A stretch of DNA of 64,000 nt, taken from positions 62,001 to 126,000 of the forward strand of contig NZ_AEEC02000004.1 in the NCBI RefSeq assembly GCF_000300975.2. Reading direction: 5' to 3'. The DNA is from Herbaspirillum frisingense GSF30 (GTDB lineage Bacteria > Pseudomonadota > Gammaproteobacteria > Burkholderiales > Burkholderiaceae_D). Position numbers and translations under genes: made by a program. The first letter of the stretch is position 1; each line of letters opens with the position of its first letter. Positions 38,081 to 48,370 of the stretch are shown here, in pieces. The notes beneath the pieces were generated by a model. It saw only the letters and a list, made by a program, of their open reading frames with translations. It was not told the DNA's origin and made no database searches.

Positions 38081-39044
38081 GCTCCGACCCGGCGTCTTCC
38101 TGCCGTGCCAGCCGCCGCATGGCCTGCGGTGGCTGACCGAACAGGCGCAGGCAGACCCGGCGCATGCGGTCGGCGTCGCCGAACCCGGTAGCGCGGGCAA
38201 TGCTCTCCAGGGTGTCCTGCGATTGTTCGATACGCAGCCGCGCTGCCTCGGCCCGCATCTGCTCGATGGCGCGCGCCGGCGTCTGGCCGGTCTCGGCCGC
38301 GAAGCTACGGTCGAACTGGCGGCGGCTCAGGCAGGCCACCTCGGCCAGCACATCCACCGTCAACTCGTGCTGCAGGTGCTCGCGGGCATAGGCCAGGGCG
38401 CGCCGGATGCGCTCGGAACCGCCATCGATTTCCTGCAGCGCCGAGAACTGCGACTGGCCGCCCGGCCGGCGGTAATACACCACCAGCTCGCGTGCCACCG
38501 AACGCGCCAGTTCGGCCCCGTGATCGTCCTCGATGAGTGCCAGTGCCAGGTCGATCCCGGCGGAAATGCCGGCCGAGGTCCACACACTGCCATCGCGCGA
38601 ATAGATGCGGTCGCTGTCCACCATCACCTGCGGATGCATCTGCTGCAGCTTGGCCGCCATGCGCCAGTGCGTGGTGGCCCGCTTGCCATCCAGCACGCCC
38701 GCCGCCGCCAGCACGAAGGCTCCGGTGCAGACCCCGGCGATGCGCCGCGAACGCGCTGCCGCCCGCACGATGTAGCGCCGCAGCTCGGGCGACACCAGGC
38801 CTTCGCGAGGGGCGCCACCGCCCGCCACCACCAGCGTATCGAAGCTGGTGCGGCCGATGCGTTCGGTCTGGATCATCGCCCCGGCCGAACTGCGGATCAG
38901 GCCGCCCGCCTCGGAATGGAGCGTGAGCCGATACAGCGAGCGACCCGCCACCCGGTTGGCCGCATCGAAGGCCGACAGGGGGCCGGTGAAGTCGAGCATG
39001 CTGCAATCGGCGAAGATCAGGAAGGCGGTATCACGCGGGGACAT
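38052..39044 (-). CDS. GlxA-type regulator: DJ-1/PfpI domain plus AraC domain
   Basis: A 330-residue transcription factor with an N-terminal DJ-1/PfpI-like domain (cysteine in IAGVCTGAFVLAAAG at about residue 105) and a C-terminal AraC double helix-turn-helix (ACLSRRQFDRSFAAETGQTPA and FGDADRMRRVCLRLFGQPP). Members sense amine- or nitrile-derived metabolites. It is divergent from the MFS carrier with only 101 bases between starts, so that carrier is its likely target. Confidence 0.9.
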
Positions 39045-39145
39045 GGTGCAAAAAACCTCAAATGGCCTGAAGTGCCGGAATTATGACATTCAAGCCATGG
39101 CCGTGCACGGCACACTGCAGCGCATCTCCACCCGTGCCAGCCATC

Positions 39146-40408
39146 ATGAAAACCCTTCCTGCCGTTCCATCTCCGTCCCCGGTCACCGCGCTCCAGGTGG
39201 CCTCCCCGCATCGCTGGAAGGTATTGGCCGCGGGAGTGGCGGCCAATGCCAGCTTCGCCGCCGTGTTTTCTGGCATTCCCGTGACCTCGCTGGTGCTGCG
39301 CAGCGATTACCAGCTCAGCAATGCGCAACTGGGCTGGGTGCTGGGTCTGTTGAGCCTGGGCGTGGCGCTGGGCGAATTACCCTGGGGTCTGCTGACCGAT
39401 CGCCTGGGCGACCGCAAGGTGCTGCTCGCGGGCCTGCTGGGCTGCAGCGTCGCGCTCGGCCTGTTGATCCTGAATGCATTGCCCGGTCACGGCACTGCGG
39501 CCTATGGCTGGCTGTGCGGCGGCCTGATGCTGGCCGGCCTGCTGGGCGGCAGTGTCAATGGCGCCAGCGGCCGCGCCATCATGGGCTGGTTTGCTGACGG
39601 TGAGCGCGGTCTGGCCATGAGCATCCGCCAGACGGCCGTGCCACTGGGTGGCGGCGCGGGTGCACTGGTGCTGCCGTCGCTGGCGGCCCATGCCGGCTTT
39701 GGCGCGGTCTATGGCGCATTGATGGCGGCTTGCCTGGGCAGTGTCGCCCTGGTCCTGCTGTGGCTGCGCGAGCCGCCGGTCATGCCGCATGTGATCGCAT
39801 CGGCCGCACCAGCCGCGCCCGCCCTGCGTCGTCTGCTGGTATGGCGACTGGCCCTGGGCATTGGCCTGCTGTGCGCGCCGCAGGTGGCGCTGATCAGCTT
39901 TGGCGGAATCTTCCTGCACGAAGTCGGGCAGGCGGGCCTGCTGGCGATCAGCGTGCTGCTGACCCTGGTGCAGGTGGGGGCGGCGCTGGCCCGCATTGCC
40001 AGTGGCCGCTGGACCGATCGCCGTGGCCGCCGGCGCGCCTATCTGCGGACCTGTGCGCTGGCCAGCGCCGCGCTGTTCGCCCTGCTGGGCGGACTCGCTT
40101 CCCATGCCATGTCGACGTCCTTGTTCTGGCTCGCGCTGGTGCTGGTGGTGGCGGGCGTGGTGGTATCGGCCTGGCACGGCGTGGCCTATACCGAACTTGC
40201 CGTGGTGGCCGGTCCGGCCCAGGTCGGCACCGCCCTCGGGCTGGGCAACAGTTGCGTGTTTCTGGTCTTCTTCCTCTGCGCCCAGGCCGTTCCGCTGCTA
40301 CTGCAGTGGCAGGGCTGGCCGGCAGTGTGGCTGGGTACGGCAGGGGTGGCGCTGCTGGTGTGCTTCCTGTTCCCGCCGTCACCTTCGTCGTCCACGCGAT
40401 CCGCCTGA
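39146..40408 (+). CDS. MFS transporter
   Basis: A 420-residue major facilitator with 12 predicted membrane segments. The loop 2-3 signature appears as GLLTDRLGDRK and the symmetric cytoplasmic loop as GRWTDRRGRRRAY. ATG 39146 is preferred over the upstream in-phase start, which would add 21 residues without hydrophobic character. The substrate is unknown; divergence from a GlxA-type regulator suggests an inducible uptake or efflux role. Confidence 0.88.
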   Translation: MKTLPAVPSPSPVTALQVASPHRWKVLAAGVAANASFAAVFSGIPVTSLVLRSDYQLSNAQLGWVLGLLSLGVALGELPWGLLTDRLGDRKVLLAGLLGCSVALGLLILNALPGHGTAAYGWLCGGLMLAGLLGGSVNGASGRAIMGWFADGERGLAMSIRQTAVPLGGGAGALVLPSLAAHAGFGAVYGALMAACLGSVALVLLWLREPPVMPHVIASAAPAAPALRRLLVWRLALGIGLLCAPQVALISFGGIFLHEVGQAGLLAISVLLTLVQVGAALARIASGRWTDRRGRRRAYLRTCALASAALFALLGGLASHAMSTSLFWLALVLVVAGVVVSAWHGVAYTELAVVAGPAQVGTALGLGNSCVFLVFFLCAQAVPLLLQWQGWPAVWLGTAGVALLVCFLFPPSPSSSTRSA

Positions 40409-40419
40409 ATCATCGAAAA

Positions 40420-40445
40420 AGACCGGTCTTAGACGACCGGTCTAA
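40420..40445. promoter_or_regulatory. Operator of the TetR-reductase operon
   Basis: Two copies of GACCGGTC (40421-40428, 40435-40442) lie 14 bp apart; the first is within the palindrome AGACCGGTCT. The second is embedded in TTAGACGACCGGTCTAA (6-bp arms). The site ends 8 bases before the -10 element TAGAAT, so a bound TetR protein would block RNA polymerase. Confidence 0.65.
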
Positions 40446-40453
40446 TTTTTCGT

Positions 40454-40459
40454 TAGAAT
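40454..40459 (+). promoter_or_regulatory. Putative -10 element of the TetR promoter
   Basis: TAGAAT overlaps the first in-phase ATG (40458) of the TetR gene. Transcription starting about 7 bases downstream would begin at or next to ATG 40467, so the mRNA may be leaderless. Confidence 0.4.
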
Positions 40460-40466
40460 GGTCGTC

Positions 40467-41066
40467 ATGCGAGAAAACTATGGCGAAAACAAACGCAACA
40501 TCCTCCTGGCCGGCCGCGCAATCATTGCGCAAAAAGGCTTCTCCGGCGTCGGCCTGTCGGAAATCCTGGCCGCTGCCGACATCCCCAAGGGTTCCTTCTA
40601 TCACTACTTCGGTTCCAAGGAACAATACGGCCGCGAACTGATCGAGCACTATGTGGCCGGTTACCTGGACCGGCTGGAACAGGTCCTTGGTCAATCCAGC
40701 CATGACAGCAGCGCCCGGGAGCGTCTGCTGACCTACTGGGGCTACTGGCTGGAAAGCCAGTGCTGCCAGGAAGTGGAACAACGCTGCCTGGTGGTCAAGC
40801 TCTCGGCCGAGGTGGCCGATCTTTCCGAAGACATGCGTCAGGTCCTGCACGCCGGCACGCAGCGCTTCATTGAACGCATTGCCACCTGCATCGAAGAGGG
40901 TATCGCCGAAGGGTCCTTGCACACCGTGCTCGCACCGCTGGCCACGGCCACCATGCTCTACCAGCAATGGCTGGGTGCCAGCCTGCTGACCAAGCTTAGC
41001 CGCGACCGCAGACCGATGGAAGCCGCCATGCTGGTGACCCGGCGCGTACTGGTGCCGCCGCAATAG
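40467..41066 (+). CDS. TetR-family repressor
   Basis: A 199-residue TetR regulator with the N-terminal helix-turn-helix (GLSEILAAADIPKGSFYHYFGSKEQ split over residues ~30-55) and a ligand domain with two adjacent cysteines (ESQCCQEVEQRC), a feature of electrophile-sensing relatives such as NemR. It precedes an alkenal/quinone-type reductase and a flavin monooxygenase, which suits control by reactive electrophiles. I chose ATG 40467 because ATG 40458 overlaps the presumed -10 box. Confidence 0.88.
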   Translation: MRENYGENKRNILLAGRAIIAQKGFSGVGLSEILAAADIPKGSFYHYFGSKEQYGRELIEHYVAGYLDRLEQVLGQSSHDSSARERLLTYWGYWLESQCCQEVEQRCLVVKLSAEVADLSEDMRQVLHAGTQRFIERIATCIEEGIAEGSLHTVLAPLATATMLYQQWLGASLLTKLSRDRRPMEAAMLVTRRVLVPPQ

Positions 41067-41131
41067 CGCAATGGTGCAACACGCACATCTTGATCTCGCC
41101 CGCATTGAACAGAACACTGAAAGGAATACCC

Positions 41132-42160
41132 ATGACCCAGACTGCCAAGACCAACCGCCGCATCGTCCTCGCCTCGCGTCCGACCGGTGCCCCCGGCCCC
41201 GACAACTTCCGCCTGGAAGAAGTCGCCATCCCCGAACTGCAGGAAGGGCAGATCCTGTTGCGCGGCGAGTGGCTGTCGCTGGACCCCTACATGCGCGGCC
41301 GCATGAGCGACGCCCCTTCCTACGCCCCGCCGGTGGAAATCGACGGCGTCATGACCGGTGGCGTCGTGTCCAGCGTGGTGGCCTCCCGTCACCCCGATTT
41401 CAAGGAAGGTGAGCGCGTGATGGCCTATACCGGCTGGCAGGAGTACGCCATCTCCGACGGTAGCGGCGTCAACAAGCTGCCGACCGACTTCGCCCATCCC
41501 TCGCATGCGCTGGGTGTGCTGGGCATGCCGGGTTACACCGCCTATGCCGGCCTGATCGATATCGGCCAGCCGCGTGCAGGTGAAACGGTGGTGGTCGCGG
41601 CCGCCACCGGTGCCGTCGGCTCGCTGGTGGGGCAGATCGCCAAGCAGCGCGGCTGTCACGTGGTTGGTATCGCCGGCGGTGCGCAGAAATGTGAATCGGC
41701 GGTCAAGGAACTGGGCTTTGACGCCTGCATCGACCACCGCGCCGCCGACTTCGCGCAGCAGTTACAGGCCGCCTGCCCGCGTGGCATCGATGTGTATTTC
41801 GAAAACGTCGGCGGCGCCGTGCTGGACGCCGTCTTCCCGCTGCTCAACATCCACGCCCGCGTGCCGGTGTGCGGCCTGATCGCCCACTACAACGGCGGCA
41901 CTCTGGCTACCGAGAGTGCCGCCTTCCTGCGCCGCGTGCTGACCCAGCGCATCCGCGTGCAGGGCTTCATCATCTTCGATTACTACGTCAACCGGCCCGA
42001 CCTGTATGCCGCCTTCCAGAAGGAAGTCGGCACCTGGCTCAAGGAAGGCAAGCTGCACTACCGCGAAGACGTGGTGCAAGGCCTGGAAAACGCGCCGACG
42101 GCCTTCATGGGCCTGCTGCAGGGCAAGAACTTCGGCAAGCTGGTGGTCAAGCTGGATTGA
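41132..42160 (+). CDS. NADP-dependent MDR reductase (CurA/alkenal reductase type)
   Basis: A 342-residue zinc-independent medium-chain reductase that would reduce alpha,beta-unsaturated carbonyls with NADPH. The N-terminal LDPYMRGRM signature, the cofactor motif [18 protein letters not shown], the [11 protein letters not shown] segment and the GFIIFDYY motif place it with curcumin/prostaglandin-type reductases. ATG 41132 follows AAAGGAATACC. Second gene of the TetR-controlled cluster. Confidence 0.9.
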   Translation: MTQTAKTNRRIVLASRPTGAPGPDNFRLEEVAIPELQEGQILLRGEWLSLDPYMRGRMSDAPSYAPPVEIDGVMTGGVVSSVVASRHPDFKEGERVMAYTGWQEYAISDGSGVNKLPTDFAHPSHALGVLGMPGYTAYAGLIDIGQPRAGETVVVAAATGAVGSLVGQIAKQRGCHVVGIAGGAQKCESAVKELGFDACIDHRAADFAQQLQAACPRGIDVYFENVGGAVLDAVFPLLNIHARVPVCGLIAHYNGGTLATESAAFLRRVLTQRIRVQGFIIFDYYVNRPDLYAAFQKEVGTWLKEGKLHYREDVVQGLENAPTAFMGLLQGKNFGKLVVKLD

Positions 42161-42251
42161 GGCGCCGCTCCCTGGCGCATCTGCTCATCCCGGGGCTACG
42201 CCCCGGCAACCGGTGCGGCGGCGATCCCGCTGCCCCCACAAGGATCCATTC

Positions 42252-43262
<1,011 letters not shown>

Positions 43263-43281
43263 TCCAGCGCTAACGCCACGG

Positions 43282-43320
43282 AAAAAAGGCGGCAGGGACC
43301 ACGTCCCAGCCGCCTTTTTT
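43282..43320. terminator. Bidirectional terminator
   Basis: The stem GGCGGC-A-GGGAC/GTCCC-A-GCCGCC is flanked by A6 and T6, so it works on both strands between the convergent monooxygenase and GntR genes. Confidence 0.92.
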
Positions 43321-43339
43321 CTCGCCTTCAATCGAAGAC

Positions 43340-44170
43340 TTATTCCATCCCCAGCATCCGTGCCAGGCTGTTGCCGCTATTCTCGCTGACCAGGTGGATA
43401 TGTTCTTCCAGCGACAGCAGATGGGCTTCCATGGCCGCCACCGCGCCCTCGGCATCGCCCCGTTCGATCAGGTCCACGATATGGGTGTGTTCGTCATGCT
43501 CGCAGGCCGCATAGCCGGCCGGCTCATGCAGCGCCACGATCAGCGAGCAGCGTGACACCAGCTCGCTCAGGTAGCGTTGCAACGTGGCATTGCGCGACAG
43601 TTCGGCCACCCGCATGTGGAAGGACGACGCCAGCCGCGCCCAGTGCGTCTGCGCATAGCTGTGCATGACCTCGTGTTCTTCCTTCAGTTGCCGGCGCAGC
43701 TTGGCCAGGTCGGCGCGGGTGGCGTTCTGCACCGCCAGGCGCATGATGGCGCCTTCCAGTGCACGTCGCGCCTGGAAGATTTCGCGTGTCTCTTCCGGCG
43801 TCGGCATGGCCACCACCGCCCCGCGATTGGGCCGCAACTCCACGATGTGTTCATGTGCCAGTTTCTGCAAGGCCTTCTGCACCACCGTGCGTCCCACGCC
43901 GAACAGCTCGCACAGGGCCGCCTCCGGCAGCTTGGTCCCCGGCGTCAGGCGCTGGCTCATCACGCTGTCGAAAACGGTCTGGTAGATGCGGGCGATGATG
44001 TCCTCGCCCACTTCGCCGTCCAGTACCAGTGCCGGGGCATCGGTGAGCGCGTCGTGCCGCACGCGGGGGCGGCCGGCGCGGCTCTGTCGGGCCGGTGCCG
44101 GGCTCACCTCCGGAGGCTTGCGGGTACGGGAAGAGGGCTTGGCAGTCTTGCGGGGAGAGGTGTCGCTCAT
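43340..44170 (-). CDS. GntR-family regulator (FadR/FCD subfamily)
   Basis: A 276-residue regulator with an unusually long Pro/Arg/Lys-rich N-terminal tail of about 50 residues, then the winged helix (LPEAALCELFGVGRTVVQKALQKL split within residues ~80-110) and a FCD ligand domain with the metal-binding histidines in SFHMRVAEL and EHDEHTHIV. It is the last gene of the minus-strand amide operon, 32 bases after the amidase, and probably controls this operon and the divergent ABC operon. Confidence 0.9.
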   Translation of the reverse strand: MSDTSPRKTAKPSSRTRKPPEVSPAPARQSRAGRPRVRHDALTDAPALVLDGEVGEDIIARIYQTVFDSVMSQRLTPGTKLPEAALCELFGVGRTVVQKALQKLAHEHIVELRPNRGAVVAMPTPEETREIFQARRALEGAIMRLAVQNATRADLAKLRRQLKEEHEVMHSYAQTHWARLASSFHMRVAELSRNATLQRYLSELVSRCSLIVALHEPAGYAACEHDEHTHIVDLIERGDAEGAVAAMEAHLLSLEEHIHLVSENSGNSLARMLGME

Positions 44171-44202
44171 CGTCTTGTCGAGTGGTGGTTCGCGCCCGGA
44201 AC

Positions 44203-45468
44203 TCAGCCGGCGCCGCCTTGCAGCGTGCGCCAGATGCGGGTCGCCAGCCCGATCAGGGCCAGGTCGCTGCCCGCCGGGCCCAGCAATGATACGCCGATCG
44301 GCAGCCCGGCGGGGCTGGTAAAGGGCAGGCTCACCTGCGGCAGACCCGCCAGTCCAGCCACACAGGTCAGCCGGAAGGTGCGTGCGCGTACCTGATCGAT
44401 CTCGGCCGCGCTGGCATCGCGCAGCGGCGCCACGCTGGATGCGGAGGGAATCACCGCCACCCCGTCGGCCCCCAGCAACGTGCGCACCCGATGACGTACC
44501 AGGTCCTGTTTCTCCCGCGCGGCGCGGGCGGTCTCGGCGCTGGTATCGCGCGCCATGTCCCAGCGTGCCTGCACGGCCGGGCCGAACGCCGGCCGGGTCT
44601 GGCTGATCCAGTCACCGTGGCATTGCCAGGCGTCGTAGGCCGAGGCACTGACGTAGGCCTGGCGCCACCTTTCCAGCTCTCCCTCCGCGCCCGACAGGCG
44701 CATGTGTTCGCCCGGCATGGTGCTGCGCAGGCCCTCATAGACCCGGTGCAGGACCGGGTGGAATTCGGGATCGGCCAGTTCCAGCATGTCGAACGGCAGC
44801 AGCACCGTGCGCAGCGGTGTATCGGCGGTTCCCGGCAGCAGTGTCCGGCCGACGCGCTCGAAGACCTCGGGGTCGTGCGCCAGCCAGGTGGCAGTGTCGA
44901 AGCTGGGGCAGAGCGGCGCCATGCTGGCCGTGGACAGCAGGCCGAAGCTGGTGCGCAAGCCCCACACGCCGCAATAGCTGGCCGGCACCCGGGTCGAGCC
45001 GCCGGTATCGGTGCCCAGTGCGAAGTCGCACAAGCGTGCTGCCACGGCCGCCGCCGAACCGCTGGAAGAGCCACCCGGCACCCGCTCCGGCGCGGCACTG
45101 TTGATCGGCGTGCCGTAGTGGTGGTTGTCACCGTGGATGCTGTAGGCCAGCTCATCGGTCAGGGTCTTGCCGACCAGCGTGGCACCGGCCTGCAGCAATT
45201 GATCGACCAGTGCATTGCTGCGCCGGGGGATAGCGTGGGTGCGCAGCCAGTCGGGATTGCCGGCACCGGTGGGCTGGCCGGCCACGTCGAACAGGTCCTT
45301 GGCCGCGAAGCGCAGCCCGGCCAGCGGACCGCTGGCGGCGCCGGCGAGGGTGAAACGTCCATGCGCAACGAAGGCGCCGACGTGGTCATCGATGTCGAAG
45401 GCGGTGGCGGTGGTGGCGTTGGTGTTGGTGTTGGTGATGACAGGGGCAATGCCTGAAGCAGTATTCAA
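44203..45468 (-). CDS. Amidase signature enzyme, AMI1-like
   Basis: A 421-residue amidase with the full Ser-cisSer-Lys triad: lysine in AAKDLFDVAG, serines in PGGSSSGSAAAVA and GTDTGGSTRVPAS. The run DWLRTHAIPRRSNALV and DELAYSIHGDNHHYGTP resembles plant AMI1 (indole-acetamide hydrolase); AtzE/HpxY-type amidases are the other close group, but no AtzG/HpxX-like small subunit is next to it. The start is TTG 45468, with GGAG six bases upstream. The N-terminus carries a T/N repeat (TNTNTNATTATA) encoded by three GTTGGT-like hexamers. Neighbours suggest a small amide from purine or ureide breakdown as substrate (inference). Confidence 0.88.
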   Translation of the reverse strand: MNTASGIAPVITNTNTNATTATAFDIDDHVGAFVAHGRFTLAGAASGPLAGLRFAAKDLFDVAGQPTGAGNPDWLRTHAIPRRSNALVDQLLQAGATLVGKTLTDELAYSIHGDNHHYGTPINSAAPERVPGGSSSGSAAAVAARLCDFALGTDTGGSTRVPASYCGVWGLRTSFGLLSTASMAPLCPSFDTATWLAHDPEVFERVGRTLLPGTADTPLRTVLLPFDMLELADPEFHPVLHRVYEGLRSTMPGEHMRLSGAEGELERWRQAYVSASAYDAWQCHGDWISQTRPAFGPAVQARWDMARDTSAETARAAREKQDLVRHRVRTLLGADGVAVIPSASSVAPLRDASAAEIDQVRARTFRLTCVAGLAGLPQVSLPFTSPAGLPIGVSLLGPAGSDLALIGLATRIWRTLQGGAG

Positions 45469-45495
45469 CTCATTCTCCAGAAACGGATGCCGGCC

Positions 45496-46464
45496 TCAGA
45501 AAGGCTGGCGCAATTGTTCCAGCGATGCGACGTGGTCGCAGATGGCACCGGGGGTAGTGAACCAGATCTCTCCCCGGTCGCGGGCGGCCGCCAGGTGTTG
45601 CAGGGCGCTGCGCAGATGGCGCAGACGATAGGGCTGGCCCACCAGATAGGGGTGCAGGGCGATCCCCATTACCAGCGGCTGTTGCACCGACTGTTCCAGC
45701 ATCTCGTCGAAGTTGTCCACGATCATGCGGGCGAAATCGCGCCCGTCCATCTGGCGTGCCACGATCATGGGAATGTCGTTCAACTCCTGCGGATAGGGAA
45801 TCGACCACAGCGTCTCCCCGCTGCGCGTGAGCATGTGTACCGGCTGGTCGTCATGCGCCCAGTTCAGGGTGTAGCGATATCCCGTTTCCTGCAACAGGTC
45901 CGGCGTGACCAGGCTCTCCGAAATCCAGGGCGAGAGCCAGCCGGTGGGGGCCACCCCGCTCTCGGCACCGATGCGCTCCCGGCAGTGACGCAGCAGCGCC
46001 GCTTCTGCCGCTTCGTCCAGCCTGCCTTGCTGATGGGCGTTGGTGTGGCCGTGACCGATCAGCTCATCCCCTCGCGCCACAAAGGCCGCCACCAGCTCGG
46101 GGCAGTGATCGTAAAGTGCGGTATTGATCAACACCCCGGCTGGCAAGCCCAGTTGCTCGAAGAGTTCGAGACAACGCCAGGCGCCGACCCGGTTGCCGTA
46201 TTCCCGCCAGGCGTAGTTGAGCACATCCGGTTCGGGGCACACCGGTCCCAGCTTGGCCCCCAAGCCCTCGCCGAAGGCAAAGTGCTCGATGTTGAAGCCC
46301 AGGTAGACCGCCAGTCGGGCGCCATTGGGCCAGCGATAGTGCGGCCGGCGATGGATGGCCGAATAGCCGAAGCGGCCATGCGAGGGCAGGGCGCCGTAGG
46401 TATCGCGGCCGGCGTCTTGTCCCAGCGCAGCGTCGGCGCCTGGTGGCAGGATGGTGGTCTGCAT
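45496..46464 (-). CDS. NodB-type polysaccharide deacetylase family protein
   Basis: A 322-residue carbohydrate esterase 4-like protein. The metal-binding histidines appear as HTNAH in IGHGHTNAHQQG; the usual Asp-Asp pair of motif 1 is replaced by FNIEHF, as in the PuuE-like branch whose members hydrolyse allantoin and other amides instead of chitin. LSPWISES and MGIALHPYLVGQP are further blocks. The stop is 27 bases before the amidase start. A role as a second amidohydrolase of the pathway is more likely than sugar deacetylation. Confidence 0.85.
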   Translation of the reverse strand: MQTTILPPGADAALGQDAGRDTYGALPSHGRFGYSAIHRRPHYRWPNGARLAVYLGFNIEHFAFGEGLGAKLGPVCPEPDVLNYAWREYGNRVGAWRCLELFEQLGLPAGVLINTALYDHCPELVAAFVARGDELIGHGHTNAHQQGRLDEAAEAALLRHCRERIGAESGVAPTGWLSPWISESLVTPDLLQETGYRYTLNWAHDDQPVHMLTRSGETLWSIPYPQELNDIPMIVARQMDGRDFARMIVDNFDEMLEQSVQQPLVMGIALHPYLVGQPYRLRHLRSALQHLAAARDRGEIWFTTPGAICDHVASLEQLRQPF

Positions 46465-46474
46465 GCGTCCTCCC

Positions 46475-46906
46475 TCAGAGTTCGGCCAGACCGGCGCGCA
46501 CCAGCATGCGTTCGGCGCTGTCGTTCCACACGTCCATCTGTACGATCAGCCCGTGGCGCACCACGTAGCGGTCGACGTAACGGTTGCCTTCGAAGGCCTC
46601 GCCATCGGGCCAGACGCCGTACAGCGTGCCGCGGTTGTAGACGATGGCCTGTTCCAGCGTGGCACCGGTCACCACTTCGGTCGCTTCGAAACGCTTCTTG
46701 ACCCAGCCGTAGCGTCCGGCATTGAAGGCCGCGCATTGTGCAGGATCGATCATCTCGCGCCCGCCGGTAAAGCGGATTTTCAGCTCCGGCGAAACGAAAC
46801 GGCGCGCCGCCACCGGATCGGGAATCATCAGCACACGCAGGTATTCATCTACCAGCGCGGCAGGATCGTAGGTCAGGGGGCTGCTTGATGATGGTGCGGC
46901 GTGCAT
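46475..46906 (-). CDS. NTF2/SnoaL-like protein
   Basis: A protein of about 143 residues with the cone-shaped NTF2-like fold pattern (VDEYLRVLMIPDPVAARRFVSPELKIRFTGG then FEGNRYVDRYVVRHGLIVQMDVWND, split by a helix). Such proteins are small hydrolases, isomerases or binding proteins. Two ATGs (46909 and 46906) follow GGAG; the 46906 one has better spacing, and an upstream GTG (46927) is also open. First gene of the minus operon. Exact function unknown. Confidence 0.72.
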   Translation of the reverse strand: MHAAPSSSSPLTYDPAALVDEYLRVLMIPDPVAARRFVSPELKIRFTGGREMIDPAQCAAFNAGRYGWVKKRFEATEVVTGATLEQAIVYNRGTLYGVWPDGEAFEGNRYVDRYVVRHGLIVQMDVWNDSAERMLVRAGLAEL

Positions 46907-46980
46907 CATTTTCTCCAGGGTCTGCACAATATCTGTGCGTTATTGACTGCAATTCAAATAGGTTATCGGTGGCAATAATC

Positions 46981-47005
46981 TCTAATAAATGCTGCGACTA
47001 TTAGA
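46981..47005. promoter_or_regulatory. Dyad TCTAATA-N11-TATTAGA
   Basis: A perfect 7-bp inverted repeat spaced by 11 bases lies in the AT-rich control region between the two divergent arms. It is 40 bases upstream of the sigma-54 promoter. Candidate operator for the GntR regulator or an NtrC-type activator. Confidence 0.45.
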
Positions 47006-47044
47006 TAAATATTGTCGGCAATAATTAAGCGATACGGTGCTGCT

Positions 47045-47060
47045 TGGCATAGCCCTTGCA
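47045..47060 (+). promoter_or_regulatory. Sigma-54 promoter of the ABC/Hpx operon
   Basis: TGGCATAGCCCTTGCA has GG and GC separated by exactly 10 bases and matches both halves of the -24/-12 consensus. The binding-protein ATG is 57 bases downstream. It predicts nitrogen-limited (NtrC-type) expression. Confidence 0.76.
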
Positions 47061-47117
47061 TAAGTCATGCCGGGCAGAGCACTCACTCAATTACTGGAAC
47101 CTACTGGAGGGATTCAC

Positions 47118-48302
47118 ATGATCCGTTTCACGCGCCGTACCCTGATCGCCGCTGCAGCAGCCACCGTCGCCACCGCACTGTCGCCGCTGGCGCTGGCCGC
47201 CGACACCATCAAGATCGGTCTGGTCACCGCCCTGTCGGGCCAGTCCGCACATGCCGGCGAAGCCTTGACCCGCGGCATGAGCATTGCCATCGACGAGATC
47301 AACGCCAAGGGCGGCCTGCTCGGTGGCCGCAAGCTGGAACTGGTGCGCCGCGATGACGAAGGCAACCCCGCCAAGGGCGTGGTGGCGGCGCGCGAACTGA
47401 TCTTCAAGGAAAAGGTGGCGGTACTCTTCGGCGGCCTCGATACGCCGGTGTCGATGGCCATCGTTCCCATCATCAACCAGGAAAAAGTCCCCTTCGTCGG
47501 TCCCTGGGCGGCGGGCACCGGTGTGACCAAGAACGGCGCCAATCCCAACTACGCCTTCCGCGTCTCGGCTGTGGATGAACTGGTGGACAAGGCCATGCTC
47601 AACTATGCGCAAAAGACCTTCAAGAGCAGCAAGGCTGGCCTGATCCTGGTCAACAATCCCTGGGGCGAGTCCAACGAGAAGGGTATCGTCGCCGCACTGG
47701 CCGAGAAGGGCATGAAGCCCGCCGGCATCGAGAAGTTCGAAGCCAGCGACGTCGACGTGGTGCCGCAACTGAGCCGCCTCAAGGCCGCCGGTGCCGATAC
47801 CCTGTATCTGGTGGGCAACGTCGGTCCCTCGGCGCAGGTGGTCAAGTCGCTTGATCGCATGGGCTGGAAGGTGCCGGTGGTGTCGCACTGGGGACCGGCT
47901 GGCGGCCGCTTCACCGAACTGGCCGGACCAAACGCCAAAAACGTCCACTTCATCCAGACCTTCAGCTTCTTCGGCAAGCTCTCCCCGGTGGGCGAGAAGG
48001 TGGTTACCGAGCTCAAGGCCAAGTATCCCGCCATCAAGGGGCCGGACGACATCACTCCCGCCGTCGGCGTGGCCAATGCCTATGACGGCATGCAGCTGGC
48101 CGCGCTGGCCATCGCCAAGGCAGGTTCCACCAATGGCGATGCAGTGCGCGAGGGCTTCTACAAGATCGATCGCTACGAAGGCCTGATCAAGACCTACGTC
48201 AAGCCATTCAGCCCCGGTGTGCATGACGCCCTGCAGGCCGACGACTATGTCTGGGCGCAGTTCATCGACAACCGCATCCTGCCGGTCGGCCTGAGCCAGT
48301 AA
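47118..48302 (+). CDS. ABC transporter binding protein, branched-chain/urea type
   Basis: A 394-residue type I periplasmic binding protein (LivK/UrtA family) with a signal peptide MIRFTRRTLIAAAAATVA that has a twin-arginine-like start, and the mature DTIKIGLVTALSGQSAHAGEA. The ligand is not predictable; amidase and HpxW-like neighbours favour an amide, ureide or oxalurate-like compound over a branched-chain amino acid. ATG 47118 follows CTGGAGGG. First gene of the sigma-54 operon. Confidence 0.92.
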   Translation: MIRFTRRTLIAAAAATVATALSPLALAADTIKIGLVTALSGQSAHAGEALTRGMSIAIDEINAKGGLLGGRKLELVRRDDEGNPAKGVVAARELIFKEKVAVLFGGLDTPVSMAIVPIINQEKVPFVGPWAAGTGVTKNGANPNYAFRVSAVDELVDKAMLNYAQKTFKSSKAGLILVNNPWGESNEKGIVAALAEKGMKPAGIEKFEASDVDVVPQLSRLKAAGADTLYLVGNVGPSAQVVKSLDRMGWKVPVVSHWGPAGGRFTELAGPNAKNVHFIQTFSFFGKLSPVGEKVVTELKAKYPAIKGPDDITPAVGVANAYDGMQLAALAIAKAGSTNGDAVREGFYKIDRYEGLIKTYVKPFSPGVHDALQADDYVWAQFIDNRILPVGLSQ

Positions 48303-48370
48303 CGCAAACTTGGAAAGAAACGCGCCACCTTTCGTCCGTGCAGGGCCACGGGTGGCGCCAGGAGAACACG

